In this document: in pieces, positions 16,803-25,964 of the stretch
How the letters are laid out: every line of letters starts with the position of its first letter
Position numbering within the stretch: position 1 is the first letter of the stretch
Origin: Igneacidithiobacillus copahuensis
GTDB taxonomy: Bacteria; Pseudomonadota; Gammaproteobacteria; Acidithiobacillales; Acidithiobacillaceae
Reading direction: 5' to 3'
NCBI RefSeq assembly: GCF_018854015.1
Contig: NZ_JAAXYO010000182.1
Location: forward strand, 62,001-126,000
DNA length: 64,000 nt
Made by a program: the position numbers and the translations under genes
Notes under the pieces: model-generated
Told to the model about the DNA's origin: nothing
The model's input: the letters and a program-made list of their open reading frames with translations, nothing else
The model's database searches: none

Positions 16803-17744
16803 ATGGACCCTGAGAACACCGAGATATCTTTTCTACCCACCCTCTTTCTCCAGGGGCCGACGGCGAGCGGCAAGACGGCTCTCGCCCTGCGTCTGGCAGA
16901 TACCTTCCGGGTTCGCCTCATCAGCGTCGATTCGCTGGCGGTCTATCGTCATTTCGATCTGGGCAGCGCCAAGCCCGATCCCGCGCTGCAGGCCCGCTAT
17001 CCCCACGCCCTGATCGATATCCGCGAACCGGAAGAGATCTATTCGGCCGGTGACTTTGCCCGCGACGCCCGAGCGGAAATTGCCGCTGCCCGGGCAGATG
17101 GACAAATCCCCTTGCTGGTTGGGGGCACGGGCCTCTATTTCCGTGCCCTGGAACGTGGCATTGCCGATCTGCCGCCCGCCGATCCGGTCCTTCGCCAACA
17201 GCTTCAGAGAGAAGCCGAGCGCGTGGGATGGCCCGCCTTACATCAGCGCCTGGCACAACAGGCGCCAGAACGGGCGGCTGCTATCCATCCCCACGATGCA
17301 CAGCGGATACAACGTGCCCTGGAGCTGCTGGCGGAGGGCAAGACGATGGAGCTCTGGCAGGGCGGACTGTCCGGACCGCTCTGGAAGATTGTCCTGCAAC
17401 CCGCGCGCGCCGAACTGCACGAGCGCATCGCTGTTCGCCTGCAAGCCATGTATGCGGCGGGTTTCCGCGAGGAGGCCGCGACTCTGTTTGGACGTTATGG
17501 AGACGCGGACTACCCGGCCTGCCGGGCAGTGGGCTACCGTCAGCTATTCGCCTGGTTGCGGGGCGAGTGCTCCCTGCCTGAGGCGGAACAGGCAGCCCTT
17601 TACGCTACGCGGCAGTTGGCGAAGCGGCAGGCAACCTGGTTCCGCGCCGAGGAGGCTGACTGGCGTTTGTCATCCGCAGATGGTAGGCAAGCGGACGCGG
17701 TAGTGGCGGAGATCCGGCAGCGCCTGCAGGGTATGGGTGAATGA
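16803..17744 (+). CDS. miaA: tRNA dimethylallyltransferase
   Basis: 313 residues from ATG 16803; an earlier in-frame start would lie inside mutL. It has P-loop LQGPTASGKTALALRLA, the catalytic-site segment SVDSLAVYRHFDLGSAKPD, GGTGLYFRALERG and CRAVGYRQLFAWLRG. It adds the isopentenyl group to A37 of UNN-reading tRNAs. The tsaE-mutL-miaA order matches E. coli, but hfq, which usually follows, is replaced here by an efflux operon. Confidence 0.95.
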   Translation: MDPENTEISFLPTLFLQGPTASGKTALALRLADTFRVRLISVDSLAVYRHFDLGSAKPDPALQARYPHALIDIREPEEIYSAGDFARDARAEIAAARADGQIPLLVGGTGLYFRALERGIADLPPADPVLRQQLQREAERVGWPALHQRLAQQAPERAAAIHPHDAQRIQRALELLAEGKTMELWQGGLSGPLWKIVLQPARAELHERIAVRLQAMYAAGFREEAATLFGRYGDADYPACRAVGYRQLFAWLRGECSLPEAEQAALYATRQLAKRQATWFRAEEADWRLSSADGRQADAVVAEIRQRLQGMGE

Positions 17745-17783
17745 TGCTACGCGAGCACTTGGATTGAAACAGCGGAGGAATAC

Positions 17784-19235
17784 GTGAGGGTTTGGCAGAT
17801 TGCTGCTTACGTCCTGGTACTCGCTGCGGTCGCGGGCTGTGCGCCAAAGATGCCGCAGCTTGCGGCGCCGACCAAATTACAGGACTTGCAGCTCAGCAAG
17901 GGGCTGGTGCAGGGGCAGGGAGAGACGCCAGCCAACACCGATTGGTGGCGGGCCTTGCTCGATGCACAGCAGCGGGAGATTCTGCGTCTCGCCTTACGCA
18001 ATAATCCGGATCTGGAGGAAGCCGAGGCACGAGTACAGCTCGCAGCAGCGCAGTTGCGCGGCGCTGGCGCTAAGCTCGTGCCACAGGCCGATTTGGCAGG
18101 ACACATTGGGGTGAGCCGTTGGACCCAAAATCAATTTTATCTGCCTCCCTATGCCGGCGAAAGCTCCTGGAATAACGCCCTGAAACTGGATTTTTCCTAC
18201 CATCTCGACCTCTGGGGCAAGGAGCGCGAGCGGGTTCGCGAGGCCCGCTTGCATCTTTTGATGATGCAGCAGAAGCAAAGGGCGGCAACCCTTGTATTGG
18301 AGGCTGCGGTTGTACAGCAGCTACTGGCGATTGCCGGTAATGATGCAGTCCTTGCGCAATTGTATGACGAGCAGCAGATATTGCAACAAATCGAAAGCAT
18401 CGAAGAACAGCGGCAGCAACATGGTCTGAGTAATTCCCTGGCAGCGCTGGAAAATGCCGCTCGCCTTTCGCGTTTGCAACGAGAAATCGAAGCCGAAGAG
18501 GCGCAGCAGGAACAGAACCGCGAGGCCCTTGCCGTGCTCTGTGGGCAAGGAACTCGTCTGCCCGCAACGCTGCGGAATGCCGGCCGACGGTCATTGCTCC
18601 GACCGTATTGGCAGAGTCCAACGCAGGTACCAGCAGCGTGGGTGGGAGAGCGGCCGGACGTCGTGGCGCAACGGAATGCGATCGAGGCCGCAGCTGCAGC
18701 CATACAAGTGGCGCGAGATGCCTACTATCCCAACATCAATCTCGTCGCCTTTGCCGGGGGACTGGCCGCCGCTGGTGGCTTGTTCACCTTTTTGCATCCC
18801 GGTTCCTTGCAGGCCGGAATCGGGCCGGCGATCAATCTGCCGTTGTTTACAGGCGGACGGCTGCGCGGCAACTTTGACGCCAGCCAAGCAAACTACAATG
18901 TAACCTTGGCGCAGTATCGCAAGACCCTGCTACAGGCTTTGCAACAGGTGGCCGGTGATTTGACGACACTGCAGGCCGCGGCGCAGGAACGCGCCAGCCT
19001 GCAACAACGGGAAGTCATTTTGGAACATAGCGTGCGATTGCAGCAGCAGCGCTACCAGGCGGGGCTGAGCAACGCGCTGCCAGCACTGGAGGTACGAGTT
19101 CCGCTGATCGAGAATCAACTGGAGCGTCTGCGCTTGGATACCCATGCCGAACAAACTCTCGTAGCTCTCTATGCGGCGTTGGGGGGGCGGGTGGTCGCCC
19201 AGACTTGGCCCGAGAAGTCGGCTGTCCATGGCTAG
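17784..19235 (+). CDS. Outer-membrane efflux lipoprotein, NodT family
   Basis: 483 residues. The start is GTG 17784 behind GGAGGAATAC. A lipoprotein signal peptide ends at the lipobox VAGC (Cys20). Two OEP repeats follow with the family phrases DWWRALLDAQ, LALRNNPDLEEAEARV, VGERPDVVAQRNAIEAA and INLPLFTGGRLRGNFDASQANYN. It forms the outer-membrane channel for the FUSC/HlyD pump encoded next; its last eight bases overlap the FUSC gene. Confidence 0.93.
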   Translation: MRVWQIAAYVLVLAAVAGCAPKMPQLAAPTKLQDLQLSKGLVQGQGETPANTDWWRALLDAQQREILRLALRNNPDLEEAEARVQLAAAQLRGAGAKLVPQADLAGHIGVSRWTQNQFYLPPYAGESSWNNALKLDFSYHLDLWGKERERVREARLHLLMMQQKQRAATLVLEAAVVQQLLAIAGNDAVLAQLYDEQQILQQIESIEEQRQQHGLSNSLAALENAARLSRLQREIEAEEAQQEQNREALAVLCGQGTRLPATLRNAGRRSLLRPYWQSPTQVPAAWVGERPDVVAQRNAIEAAAAAIQVARDAYYPNINLVAFAGGLAAAGGLFTFLHPGSLQAGIGPAINLPLFTGGRLRGNFDASQANYNVTLAQYRKTLLQALQQVAGDLTTLQAAAQERASLQQREVILEHSVRLQQQRYQAGLSNALPALEVRVPLIENQLERLRLDTHAEQTLVALYAALGGRVVAQTWPEKSAVHG

Positions 19236-21411
19236 TTCTGCCGTTACCCATTATCAGTTCTGGCGAGATTTTTACCGTCAGGATCTGCAAAGGTGGCTAT
19301 TTTTAGGCAAGACGGCACTGGCGGCGCTGCTGGCCCTATGGCTGGCTTATCGCTTCCAGCTCGATTCACCAAGTACCGTGGTCATTACCGTTTTTATCGT
19401 CATGCAATCCCGTAATGGGATGGTGCTGGCCAAGAGTTTCTATCGCGCTATCGGGACCATTGTCGGTAGTATCGTTGCGCTGCTACTGGTCGCGCTCTTC
19501 CCGGACGCGCGTATCGGTTTCCTTGCCGGCCTGGCCTTATGGGTCGCTTTTTGTACGGCCGGTGCGCGCTATTTCCGCAACTTTCAAGCCTACGCCTTTG
19601 TACTCGCCGGCTACACTGCGGCCTTGGTCGGACTACCTGCTGCCCTTGATCCTGGACATGCGGTGGATATTGGCATTGCGCGCCTCAGTGATGTTATGTT
19701 GGGTATCCTGGTGGCATCGATTGTGAGTGCGGTGGTCTTTCCGCAATCCCTGCGTGAGCTGCTGGAGAGCACTGCCAAAAGCAGATTGGAACATTTTCTG
19801 GGGAATTCTCTGCGGGTGTTAAATGGCGGAGTTGCGCGCGCGGATTGGATCGTTTTGCATCTCGCCGCCACCCAGGAAACTTTGCAACTCGACAATTATC
19901 GCTCAGGTTCCTTTTTTGAGAGCGCAGCGGGTCGTCTCCACAATGAGCTGGTTGGGGAGATGATTGCCGATATGATGTTTGCTTCGGGTACCCTCCATCT
20001 ACTAAACAGTCATATCCGGCGTCTGCGCCGGGTCGCTCTCAGTCCGGTGCAGGAAGCCAGCCGAGAGCTACTGGAGCAACTGCGCAAGGACTTGGAAGGG
20101 CTGCGACAGACCATTCAGGCTGGTGACAGTGCGCTGGCCCGCACGCATCTCCAAGGCGTGCAGGAAAGGGTCATAGATCAGCTTTCGCGGCTACGCGAGG
20201 ACTTGCATACTCGTCTCGATGCGGCGCAGGCCTTGGCTCTGGATAGTCTGATTTTGCTACTCACTCGTTACCTGGCGGAATTTCGGCGCTATCTGGAAAG
20301 CTATCATCGTCTACTGTACCCAGAGCAGAAGACGGCTTCCCTACCGCTACCCATGACCATCGACGAAGTGCACGATAAGCGCTGGCGAGTATCTTTTGAT
20401 CGCCCGCCCACTGAGATCATTCAACCTCTCACTGCGGCAGCGCGCAGTCTCATGGTGGTGGCGCTGGTCTCCTGCTTTTGGCTGTGGACGGCCTGGCCTT
20501 CTGGTCCATCGGCGTTGATCATTGCGGTGGTGCTGGTCGCACTCTTCTCCACCTTTCCCAATCCGGTAGCCTCAACGCGACAGATGGGGTTTGGCATTCT
20601 CCTCGCCTTTCTCGCGGCCATGCTCTTTTCCCTGGAATTTCTGCCGCGTCTGCAAGGATTTCTCCTGCTTGCGCTTGCGCTATTCCCATTTTTTCTGGTT
20701 TCACCGTGGCTGCTGACGCAAAGCCGCTGGGCGGGAACCGCCGCCGGTTTTGGCATTTTCTTCCCGCAGTTGGCGGTCCCGGACAATGATCAGCCATTCT
20801 CCTATGTCAACATGCTCAATACCGGATTTGCTGAGCTGATTGCTGTGTTCCTGGTGGGCATCGCCTTTTTCCTGATCTTTCCGCTGGGAAATCGCTGGGA
20901 GCGTAGCCGTTTGCTCGAGCGCTTTCGTACCCTGGTACGCACTGTGGCGAGTGCGCCTTTGACCAATCTGCGCAATCGCTATGCCGCCGAGAGTCGGGAA
21001 TATCTGCGTCTGCTTGCCGCTACTCTCACACCGCAACAACAGGGCGATGCTGAGGTGCTACGCGAGGCCATGCGCCTGGACGAACTCGCAGAGGGTATTC
21101 TGCAGCTACGGATTTTATTGCACGCGCGTGGCGAGGAGGCAGGAGAGCATCCCTTGCAACTATATGACCAGGACTATGTCGAGCCACTCCTGCAAAGTAT
21201 CCGGCAGCGCCGTTCCGAAGCCATGAGCGAAGAGGATCGGCAGCGTCTACGCGCCACACTGGATGCGGTACAGCATCTTCCCGAGGAAAGGCTTGACCCT
21301 GCGCTACATCCGATCTTGCCGCCGGACGCCTTGTTTCGCGTTTATGTACACGTCATCGCCAGCGTATCCCGACGCCTTTCCCAGGCGCTGGAGCCGCAAG
21401 ATGCCGGTTGA
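19228..21411 (+). CDS. FUSC-family inner-membrane exporter, AaeB-like
   Basis: 727 residues from ATG 19228. Two blocks of hydrophobic helices (about residues 20-175 and 400-560) enclose a cytoplasmic helical region, the two-fold FUSC/AaeB architecture. The first block has WLAYRFQLDSPSTVVITVFIVMQ, and the C-terminal third is a soluble helical tail. AaeB-type pumps export hydroxylated aromatic acids and similar organic anions. In an acidophile this could remove organic acids that leak in (inference). It overlaps the outer-membrane factor upstream and the DUF1656 gene downstream. Confidence 0.88.
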   Translation: MASSAVTHYQFWRDFYRQDLQRWLFLGKTALAALLALWLAYRFQLDSPSTVVITVFIVMQSRNGMVLAKSFYRAIGTIVGSIVALLLVALFPDARIGFLAGLALWVAFCTAGARYFRNFQAYAFVLAGYTAALVGLPAALDPGHAVDIGIARLSDVMLGILVASIVSAVVFPQSLRELLESTAKSRLEHFLGNSLRVLNGGVARADWIVLHLAATQETLQLDNYRSGSFFESAAGRLHNELVGEMIADMMFASGTLHLLNSHIRRLRRVALSPVQEASRELLEQLRKDLEGLRQTIQAGDSALARTHLQGVQERVIDQLSRLREDLHTRLDAAQALALDSLILLLTRYLAEFRRYLESYHRLLYPEQKTASLPLPMTIDEVHDKRWRVSFDRPPTEIIQPLTAAARSLMVVALVSCFWLWTAWPSGPSALIIAVVLVALFSTFPNPVASTRQMGFGILLAFLAAMLFSLEFLPRLQGFLLLALALFPFFLVSPWLLTQSRWAGTAAGFGIFFPQLAVPDNDQPFSYVNMLNTGFAELIAVFLVGIAFFLIFPLGNRWERSRLLERFRTLVRTVASAPLTNLRNRYAAESREYLRLLAATLTPQQQGDAEVLREAMRLDELAEGILQLRILLHARGEEAGEHPLQLYDQDYVEPLLQSIRQRRSEAMSEEDRQRLRATLDAVQHLPEERLDPALHPILPPDALFRVYVHVIASVSRRLSQALEPQDAG

Positions 21412-21601
21412 CATCGTTCTTTTTGGTGCAGTCGTACCGACTCTTTTGCCAATTTTTGCGCTGACGGTCATTTTGTATCTGATTGCCGATAAACTGACGA
21501 GTCGCTGGAATCTCGATCGCTGGGTCTGGCATCCGGCACTGTTCCGCCTTGCGCTATTTGTTTGTCTCTTTTCTCTGTTGGGACTGGGAGTATACGGGTG
21601 A
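21401..21601 (+). CDS. DUF1656 small membrane protein, AaeX-like
   Basis: 66 residues, two predicted membrane helices (FGAVVPTLLPIFALTVILYLIADKL cut into helix one, and ALFRLALFVCLFSLLGLGVYG region as helix two). It starts MPVDIVLFGAVVP, typical of DUF1656/AaeX proteins that accompany FUSC exporters. It overlaps the FUSC stop by 11 bases and its own TGA overlaps the GTG of the adaptor, so it is translationally coupled on both sides. Confidence 0.88.
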   Translation: MPVDIVLFGAVVPTLLPIFALTVILYLIADKLTSRWNLDRWVWHPALFRLALFVCLFSLLGLGVYG

Positions 21602-22467
21602 TCCGGCGTCTGTTGCGTGTCTTGCTGACTTTGGTAGTGCTGCTCCTGGCGGGATGGCTTGGCTGGCGTCTTTGGCATGCCTATATGGATCGTCCGTGGA
21701 CCCGGGATGCCGTCGTGCAAGCGCAGATCATTGAAGTGAATGCCGATGTCAGTGGCCGCGTGGTGGATCTTGAGGTTGCGGATAATGCGCCGGTACGAGC
21801 CGGACAGGTACTGTTTCGCATCGATCCCCGACGTTACCGGCTCGCCGTGGCCAAGGCGCGGGCGGCATTGGCCGAAGCCAGCGCGCAACTCGCTCTTCGC
21901 CAGGAACAGGCGGCGCGACGTGCCGACTTGCCAGCGGATGTCGTATCCGCAGAGGCGCGCACCGATGCCCTGCTCGCGGTGCGCACCGCGCAGGCGCAAT
22001 TGGCGGCTGCCCGCGCCCGCCTGAATCTGGCGGAATATGACCTGTCGCGGACGTTGGTGCGGGCGCCAGTAGCGGGAACCATTACCCATCTGCGTTTGCG
22101 GACCGGAGATTATGCGCAAACTGGCAAGCCGTTGCTCGCGCTGGTGGAGTCTGATAGCTACTGGGTGGATGCCTACATGGAGCAGACCCGCCTGGCCGGG
22201 GTCCATGTCGGCGACAAGGCGCGGGTCACCCTGTTGGGGGCACGGCAAAGTCTGCCGGCGATAGTAGAAGGTATCGCCCCCGCCATCGCCGATCGCGAAA
22301 GTCACACCGGCGAGCGTCTGCAGGCAGACGTGCGGGCGAGTTTCAATTGGGTCCGTTTGCCGGCCCGTATCCCGGTCCGTATCCGCTTGCTGCAAAAGCC
22401 TCGGGATTTACCGTTGACGGCAGGGATGATCTGTTCAGTCGTAGTAGAGAAAAGACACCCCACATAA
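21598..22467 (+). CDS. HlyD-type membrane fusion protein, AaeA-like
   Basis: 289 residues from GTG 21598 (GTGA overlap with the DUF1656 stop). One N-terminal helix (LLTLVVLLLAGWLGWRLW) precedes YMDRPWTRDAVVQAQIIEVNAD. Then come a lipoyl domain with a short helical hairpin, SRTLVRAPVAGTITHLRLRTGDYA and a beta-barrel. It is the periplasmic adaptor of the four-gene export operon OMF-FUSC-DUF1656-HlyD (17784-22467), which therefore encodes a complete tripartite pump. Confidence 0.92.
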   Translation: MIRRLLRVLLTLVVLLLAGWLGWRLWHAYMDRPWTRDAVVQAQIIEVNADVSGRVVDLEVADNAPVRAGQVLFRIDPRRYRLAVAKARAALAEASAQLALRQEQAARRADLPADVVSAEARTDALLAVRTAQAQLAAARARLNLAEYDLSRTLVRAPVAGTITHLRLRTGDYAQTGKPLLALVESDSYWVDAYMEQTRLAGVHVGDKARVTLLGARQSLPAIVEGIAPAIADRESHTGERLQADVRASFNWVRLPARIPVRIRLLQKPRDLPLTAGMICSVVVEKRHPT

Positions 22468-22520
22468 CGATGTTGCATTCCTATCTCCCGCTTTTATGAA
22501 GCTGCAGGTATACTTGGCAC

Positions 22521-23216
22521 ATGAATACGCTAGATCGACTGCAAGACCGTATTGCCTATCGCTTCCAGAACCTCGCTCTATTGCGTCAGGCGCTGACGCA
22601 TCGCAGTGCCGCGGCCATTCACAATGAGCGCCTGGAGTTTTTGGGCGATGCGGCGCTGAATTTTATCGTTGCGGCGCGACTCTACAAGCGTTTTGCCAAG
22701 GTGAGTGAGGGAGATCTCTCGCGCATGCGGGCACGTTTGGTGCGGGAGGAAACCCTGGCACAGGTAGCGGAAACCATCAGTGTTGCTGATGCCCTGATTC
22801 TCGGGGCAGGAGAAATGCGTAGTGGTGGTGCGCGTCGCGCCTCCATTCGTGCCGACGCGGTGGAGGCTATCATTGGTGCTGCCTATCTGGATGGCGGTTT
22901 TGGCGCCGCGGAAGCCATCGTCGATCACGTCATCGTGCCCCTGATTACCGATACCTTGGGTGCGGAGGAACTGCGTGATCCCAAGACCCGATTGCAGGAG
23001 TTCTTGCAGGGCAAGGGGCGGGCGTTGCCCTTCTATGAACTGGTGGAAGAAAAAGGGCAGGCGCATGAGCGTCGTTTCGTGGCCCGCTGTACTGTCGCAG
23101 GGATGCCGCCCACGGAAGCCGAGGACAGCAGTCGGCGCAAGGCCGAACAGCAGGCGGCACAACTGATGCTGGAACAGCTGCAGGGCCGGCTGCATGAGCA
23201 ACGTCATGCCGTCTGA
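22521..23216 (+). CDS. rnc: Ribonuclease III
   Basis: 231 residues. The catalytic signature ERLEFLGDAALNFIV is near residue 37, and the second acidic pair is in RADAVEAIIGAAYLDGG. The C-terminal double-stranded-RNA-binding domain begins DPKTRLQEFLQGKG. It processes rRNA and mRNA. It is the first of nine genes in which every neighbour overlaps (rnc to hslO). Confidence 0.97.
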   Translation: MNTLDRLQDRIAYRFQNLALLRQALTHRSAAAIHNERLEFLGDAALNFIVAARLYKRFAKVSEGDLSRMRARLVREETLAQVAETISVADALILGAGEMRSGGARRASIRADAVEAIIGAAYLDGGFGAAEAIVDHVIVPLITDTLGAEELRDPKTRLQEFLQGKGRALPFYELVEEKGQAHERRFVARCTVAGMPPTEAEDSSRRKAEQQAAQLMLEQLQGRLHEQRHAV

Positions 23217-24114
23217 GAGCCCCCCCGTAGCGCATCGCTGTGGTAGCGTAGCGTTGATCGGCCGGCCGAATGTTGGCAAATCCACCCTGCTCAATCACCT
23301 GATCGGCCAGAAAATCAGCATCACCGCCCCGCGTCCGCAGACCACCCGCGATCAGATTCTCGGTATCTACACCCGCCCCAACGGGCAGATTCTGTTCCTC
23401 GATACGCCTGGTGTGCATCAAGGATACCGCAGTCTCAATCGGCATATCCTGCGTGCCACGCGTTCGGCCCTGGATGCCGCAAACCTGGGCGTTCTGGTGG
23501 TCGAGGCGCCGCTGTGGACGGCGGGCGATGCTGAGGCCCTGCGCTGGCTGCAGCAACGGGATCTACCCCTGATTTTGGTCGCCAACAAGGTCGATCGCGT
23601 GCCGCAGAAAGAGCGTCTGCTGCCGTATCTACACGAACTCAGCGGGCATGCGCGCTTTGCACAGATCCTGCCGATGAGTGCGCGGCGGCCGGATGACGTC
23701 GAGCGTTTGGCAGGAGTCATTCTTCCTCTTCTACCGGAGGGGCCAGCACAATATGACGAAGATGAGGTGACGGATCGGCAGATGCGTTTTCTGGCGGCGG
23801 AAGCTGTGCGCGAGCAGATCTTTCGCCAGCTCAGTGCCGAACTCCCGTATGAGACCGCGGTCGCCATCGAAAAATACACGATCAGTCCGGAAGGCAGACA
23901 TGAAATCGAGGCAACCATCTACTGTCGGCGTCCGGGGCAAAAGGCAATTCTGCTGGGAGAAAAAGGACAGCGCCTCAAGCACATTGGCACGCGGGCACGG
24001 GAAAGTATCCAACAGCAGACCGGTGCGCGGGTGCGGCTGGGGCTGTGGGTGAAGGAACGCGAAGACTGGGACCGGCAGCCGGGTATTCTGCGCGAAATGG
24101 GATATGGAGCGTAA
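23194..24114 (+). CDS. era: GTPase Era
   Basis: 306 residues. G1 is IGRPNVGKST, G3 DTPGVHQG and G4 NKVDRV; the C-terminal KH domain contains LLGEKGQRLKHIGTRARESIQ. It binds the 3' end of 16S rRNA during 30S assembly. The first ATG overlaps rnc by 23 bases; a start at 23206 would reduce that to 11. The order rnc-era-recO-pdxJ-acpS is as in E. coli. Confidence 0.97.
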   Translation: MSNVMPSESPPVAHRCGSVALIGRPNVGKSTLLNHLIGQKISITAPRPQTTRDQILGIYTRPNGQILFLDTPGVHQGYRSLNRHILRATRSALDAANLGVLVVEAPLWTAGDAEALRWLQQRDLPLILVANKVDRVPQKERLLPYLHELSGHARFAQILPMSARRPDDVERLAGVILPLLPEGPAQYDEDEVTDRQMRFLAAEAVREQIFRQLSAELPYETAVAIEKYTISPEGRHEIEATIYCRRPGQKAILLGEKGQRLKHIGTRARESIQQQTGARVRLGLWVKEREDWDRQPGILREMGYGA

Positions 24115-24829
24115 CCAGGGAGAGCGGGCCTGGGTACTGCATTCTCACCCGTTTGGCGATGGCAGTCTGATACTCGAACTGTTTACGGAACACCACGGGC
24201 GTCTGGGGATCCTGGCGCGGGGCAAGCGGCGACGGGGTCGCCTGGAAGCCGGGCGTCCCTATTGGGTGCGCTGGGCCGGTCGCGGCGATCTTCCAGCCCT
24301 GCAGGGTGCCGAAGAGCTTCCGAGCCGGCTCGTGCAACAGCCGGTGCCGGCGTTGCTGCTGTTCTACCTCAACGAGCTTCTCTTGCGTCTGACCGGGCGA
24401 GCGGATCCGCAGGACGAACTATTTGTCGAATATTCCCAGATCTTGGAAGCGCTCGCCTCCAGGCCTGAGGATTTTTGGTTGCTGCGACGTTTTGAGCGGC
24501 GTCTGCTCGAAACCCTTGGCTGGGCTGCAGATGTTGCCCGTTGCGCGCAATGCGGCGCCCTTTTGGAGGACAGCGCCTACGCCCGCCCTGGAGAGGGGTT
24601 GTTCTGTTCCCGGCATGCCCCGGCCCTGGCGCAGCCCGTTTCCCGGGCGGCGTTGACCTGGCTGGCGGGGGACCTGCAGTTGCCGCCGGAGCGGAGCGTG
24701 TGGGGCGAATTGCGCGCTTATTTGGCCATGGAACTCGACCAGCTTCTTGGTGGGCGAACACTGGAGAGTCGGCGCCTACTTGCGGCATACTTGCGGCGCA
24801 GGCGCAGTGGAGGCGTAGAAAGCAGATGA
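24104..24829 (+). CDS. recO: DNA repair protein RecO
   Basis: 241 residues. An N-terminal OB-fold (AWVLHSHPFGDGSLILELFTEHHG) is followed by ARGKRRRGRLEAG and a helical domain with zinc ligands in CAQCGALL and FCSRHAP. It anneals SSB-coated DNA and works with RecR. It overlaps era by 11 bases and pdxJ by four. Confidence 0.94.
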   Translation: MERNQGERAWVLHSHPFGDGSLILELFTEHHGRLGILARGKRRRGRLEAGRPYWVRWAGRGDLPALQGAEELPSRLVQQPVPALLLFYLNELLLRLTGRADPQDELFVEYSQILEALASRPEDFWLLRRFERRLLETLGWAADVARCAQCGALLEDSAYARPGEGLFCSRHAPALAQPVSRAALTWLAGDLQLPPERSVWGELRAYLAMELDQLLGGRTLESRRLLAAYLRRRRSGGVESR

Positions 24830-25551
24830 TAGCTCTAGGTGTGAATATCGATCATGTCGCGACGCTGCGCCAGGCGCGGGGAACCCGCTACCCGGATCCT
24901 CTGGAGGCGGCCTTTGTTGCGGAACGCGCCGGCGCCGATGCCATTACCGCACATTTGCGGGAAGATCGTCGTCACATCCAGGAACGCGACGTCGAACTCC
25001 TGCAGCAAACCTTGCGGACCCGTCTGAATCTGGAAATGGCGGTTACTGAAGAGGTCCTGGCGATAGCCGAGCGTCTGCGTCCGAGCGACTGCTGCCTGGT
25101 GCCCGAGCGGCGCGCCGAGCTGACCACCGAGGGGGGCTTGGATGTTGCCGGACAGCAGGCGCGGGTACAAGGGGCCTGCGAGCGTCTGGCAGCGGCGGAG
25201 GTGCGGGTCTCGCTGTTCATCGACCCCGATCCGCGACAGATTGAGGCCGCAGCGGCTACGGGTGCGCCGGTCATCGAACTGCACACCGGCAGCTATGCCA
25301 ATGCGCGCAACCGCGTCGAAGCCAGCCGGGAGCTGGAGTCACTACGCAGCGCTGCACGGCTGGCGAGCAGCCTGGGCCTGCAGGTCAATGCCGGCCATGG
25401 CCTCGATTACAGCAATGTGGAAGCGATCGCCGCCATCCCGGAAATTGCAGAGTTGAACATCGGGCATGCCATCGTTGCGCATGCCATCTTTCATGGTCTG
25501 GACCATGCCGTCCGGGAGATGAAACGGCTGATGCGGCAGGCGCGTCGGTGA
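24826..25551 (+). CDS. pdxJ: Pyridoxine 5'-phosphate synthase
   Basis: 241 residues from ATG 24826, overlapping the recO stop (ATGA); an upstream in-frame extension lies inside recO and is not used. It is a TIM barrel starting with the family signature LGVNIDHVATLRQARGTRYP, with ITAHLREDRRHI, LEMAVTEEVL and VNAGHGLDYSNV. It condenses 1-deoxyxylulose 5-phosphate with aminoacetone phosphate in vitamin B6 synthesis. It ends in a GTGA overlap with acpS. Confidence 0.97.
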   Translation: MIALGVNIDHVATLRQARGTRYPDPLEAAFVAERAGADAITAHLREDRRHIQERDVELLQQTLRTRLNLEMAVTEEVLAIAERLRPSDCCLVPERRAELTTEGGLDVAGQQARVQGACERLAAAEVRVSLFIDPDPRQIEAAAATGAPVIELHTGSYANARNRVEASRELESLRSAARLASSLGLQVNAGHGLDYSNVEAIAAIPEIAELNIGHAIVAHAIFHGLDHAVREMKRLMRQARR

Positions 25552-25964
25552 TCGTTGGGTTGGGTACGGACCTGGTTTCGGTCGAGCGCATGGCATCCTT
25601 GCTTGATCGTTGGGGCGATCGCCTTTTGTCTCGTGTTCTTGGCGAACAGGAATACGCTGAGCTGCCAGCGGGGCAGGGGATTGCCGCCTTTTTGGCGCGC
25701 CGCTTTGCCGCCAAGGAAGCCACGGTCAAGGCTCTGGGTACCGGATTTCGCAATGGTATCTGTCTGGAGGATATCCAGGTTCGTCATGATCCTCTTGGAC
25801 GTCCAACGCTTTCTCTGCGCGGTGCCGCGCAAAGGCAACTTCTGCATTGTGCGCGCCAGCCGCGCCTGTGGTTGAGTCTGACGGATGAACATCGATACGC
25901 CATGGCCACGGTAGTGATCGAAGAGCTGGCGCCGGAAGTGATGGGGACGGAAGTATGCGGATAA
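25548..25964 (+). CDS. acpS: Holo-acyl-carrier-protein synthase
   Basis: 138 residues from GTG 25548. It has GLGTDLVSVERM (magnesium-binding Asp) and RRFAAKEATVKALGTGF, the two AcpS signatures. It attaches phosphopantetheine to ACP. It keeps the conserved position after pdxJ and overlaps ugd by ten bases. Confidence 0.95.
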   Translation: MIVGLGTDLVSVERMASLLDRWGDRLLSRVLGEQEYAELPAGQGIAAFLARRFAAKEATVKALGTGFRNGICLEDIQVRHDPLGRPTLSLRGAAQRQLLHCARQPRLWLSLTDEHRYAMATVVIEELAPEVMGTEVCG

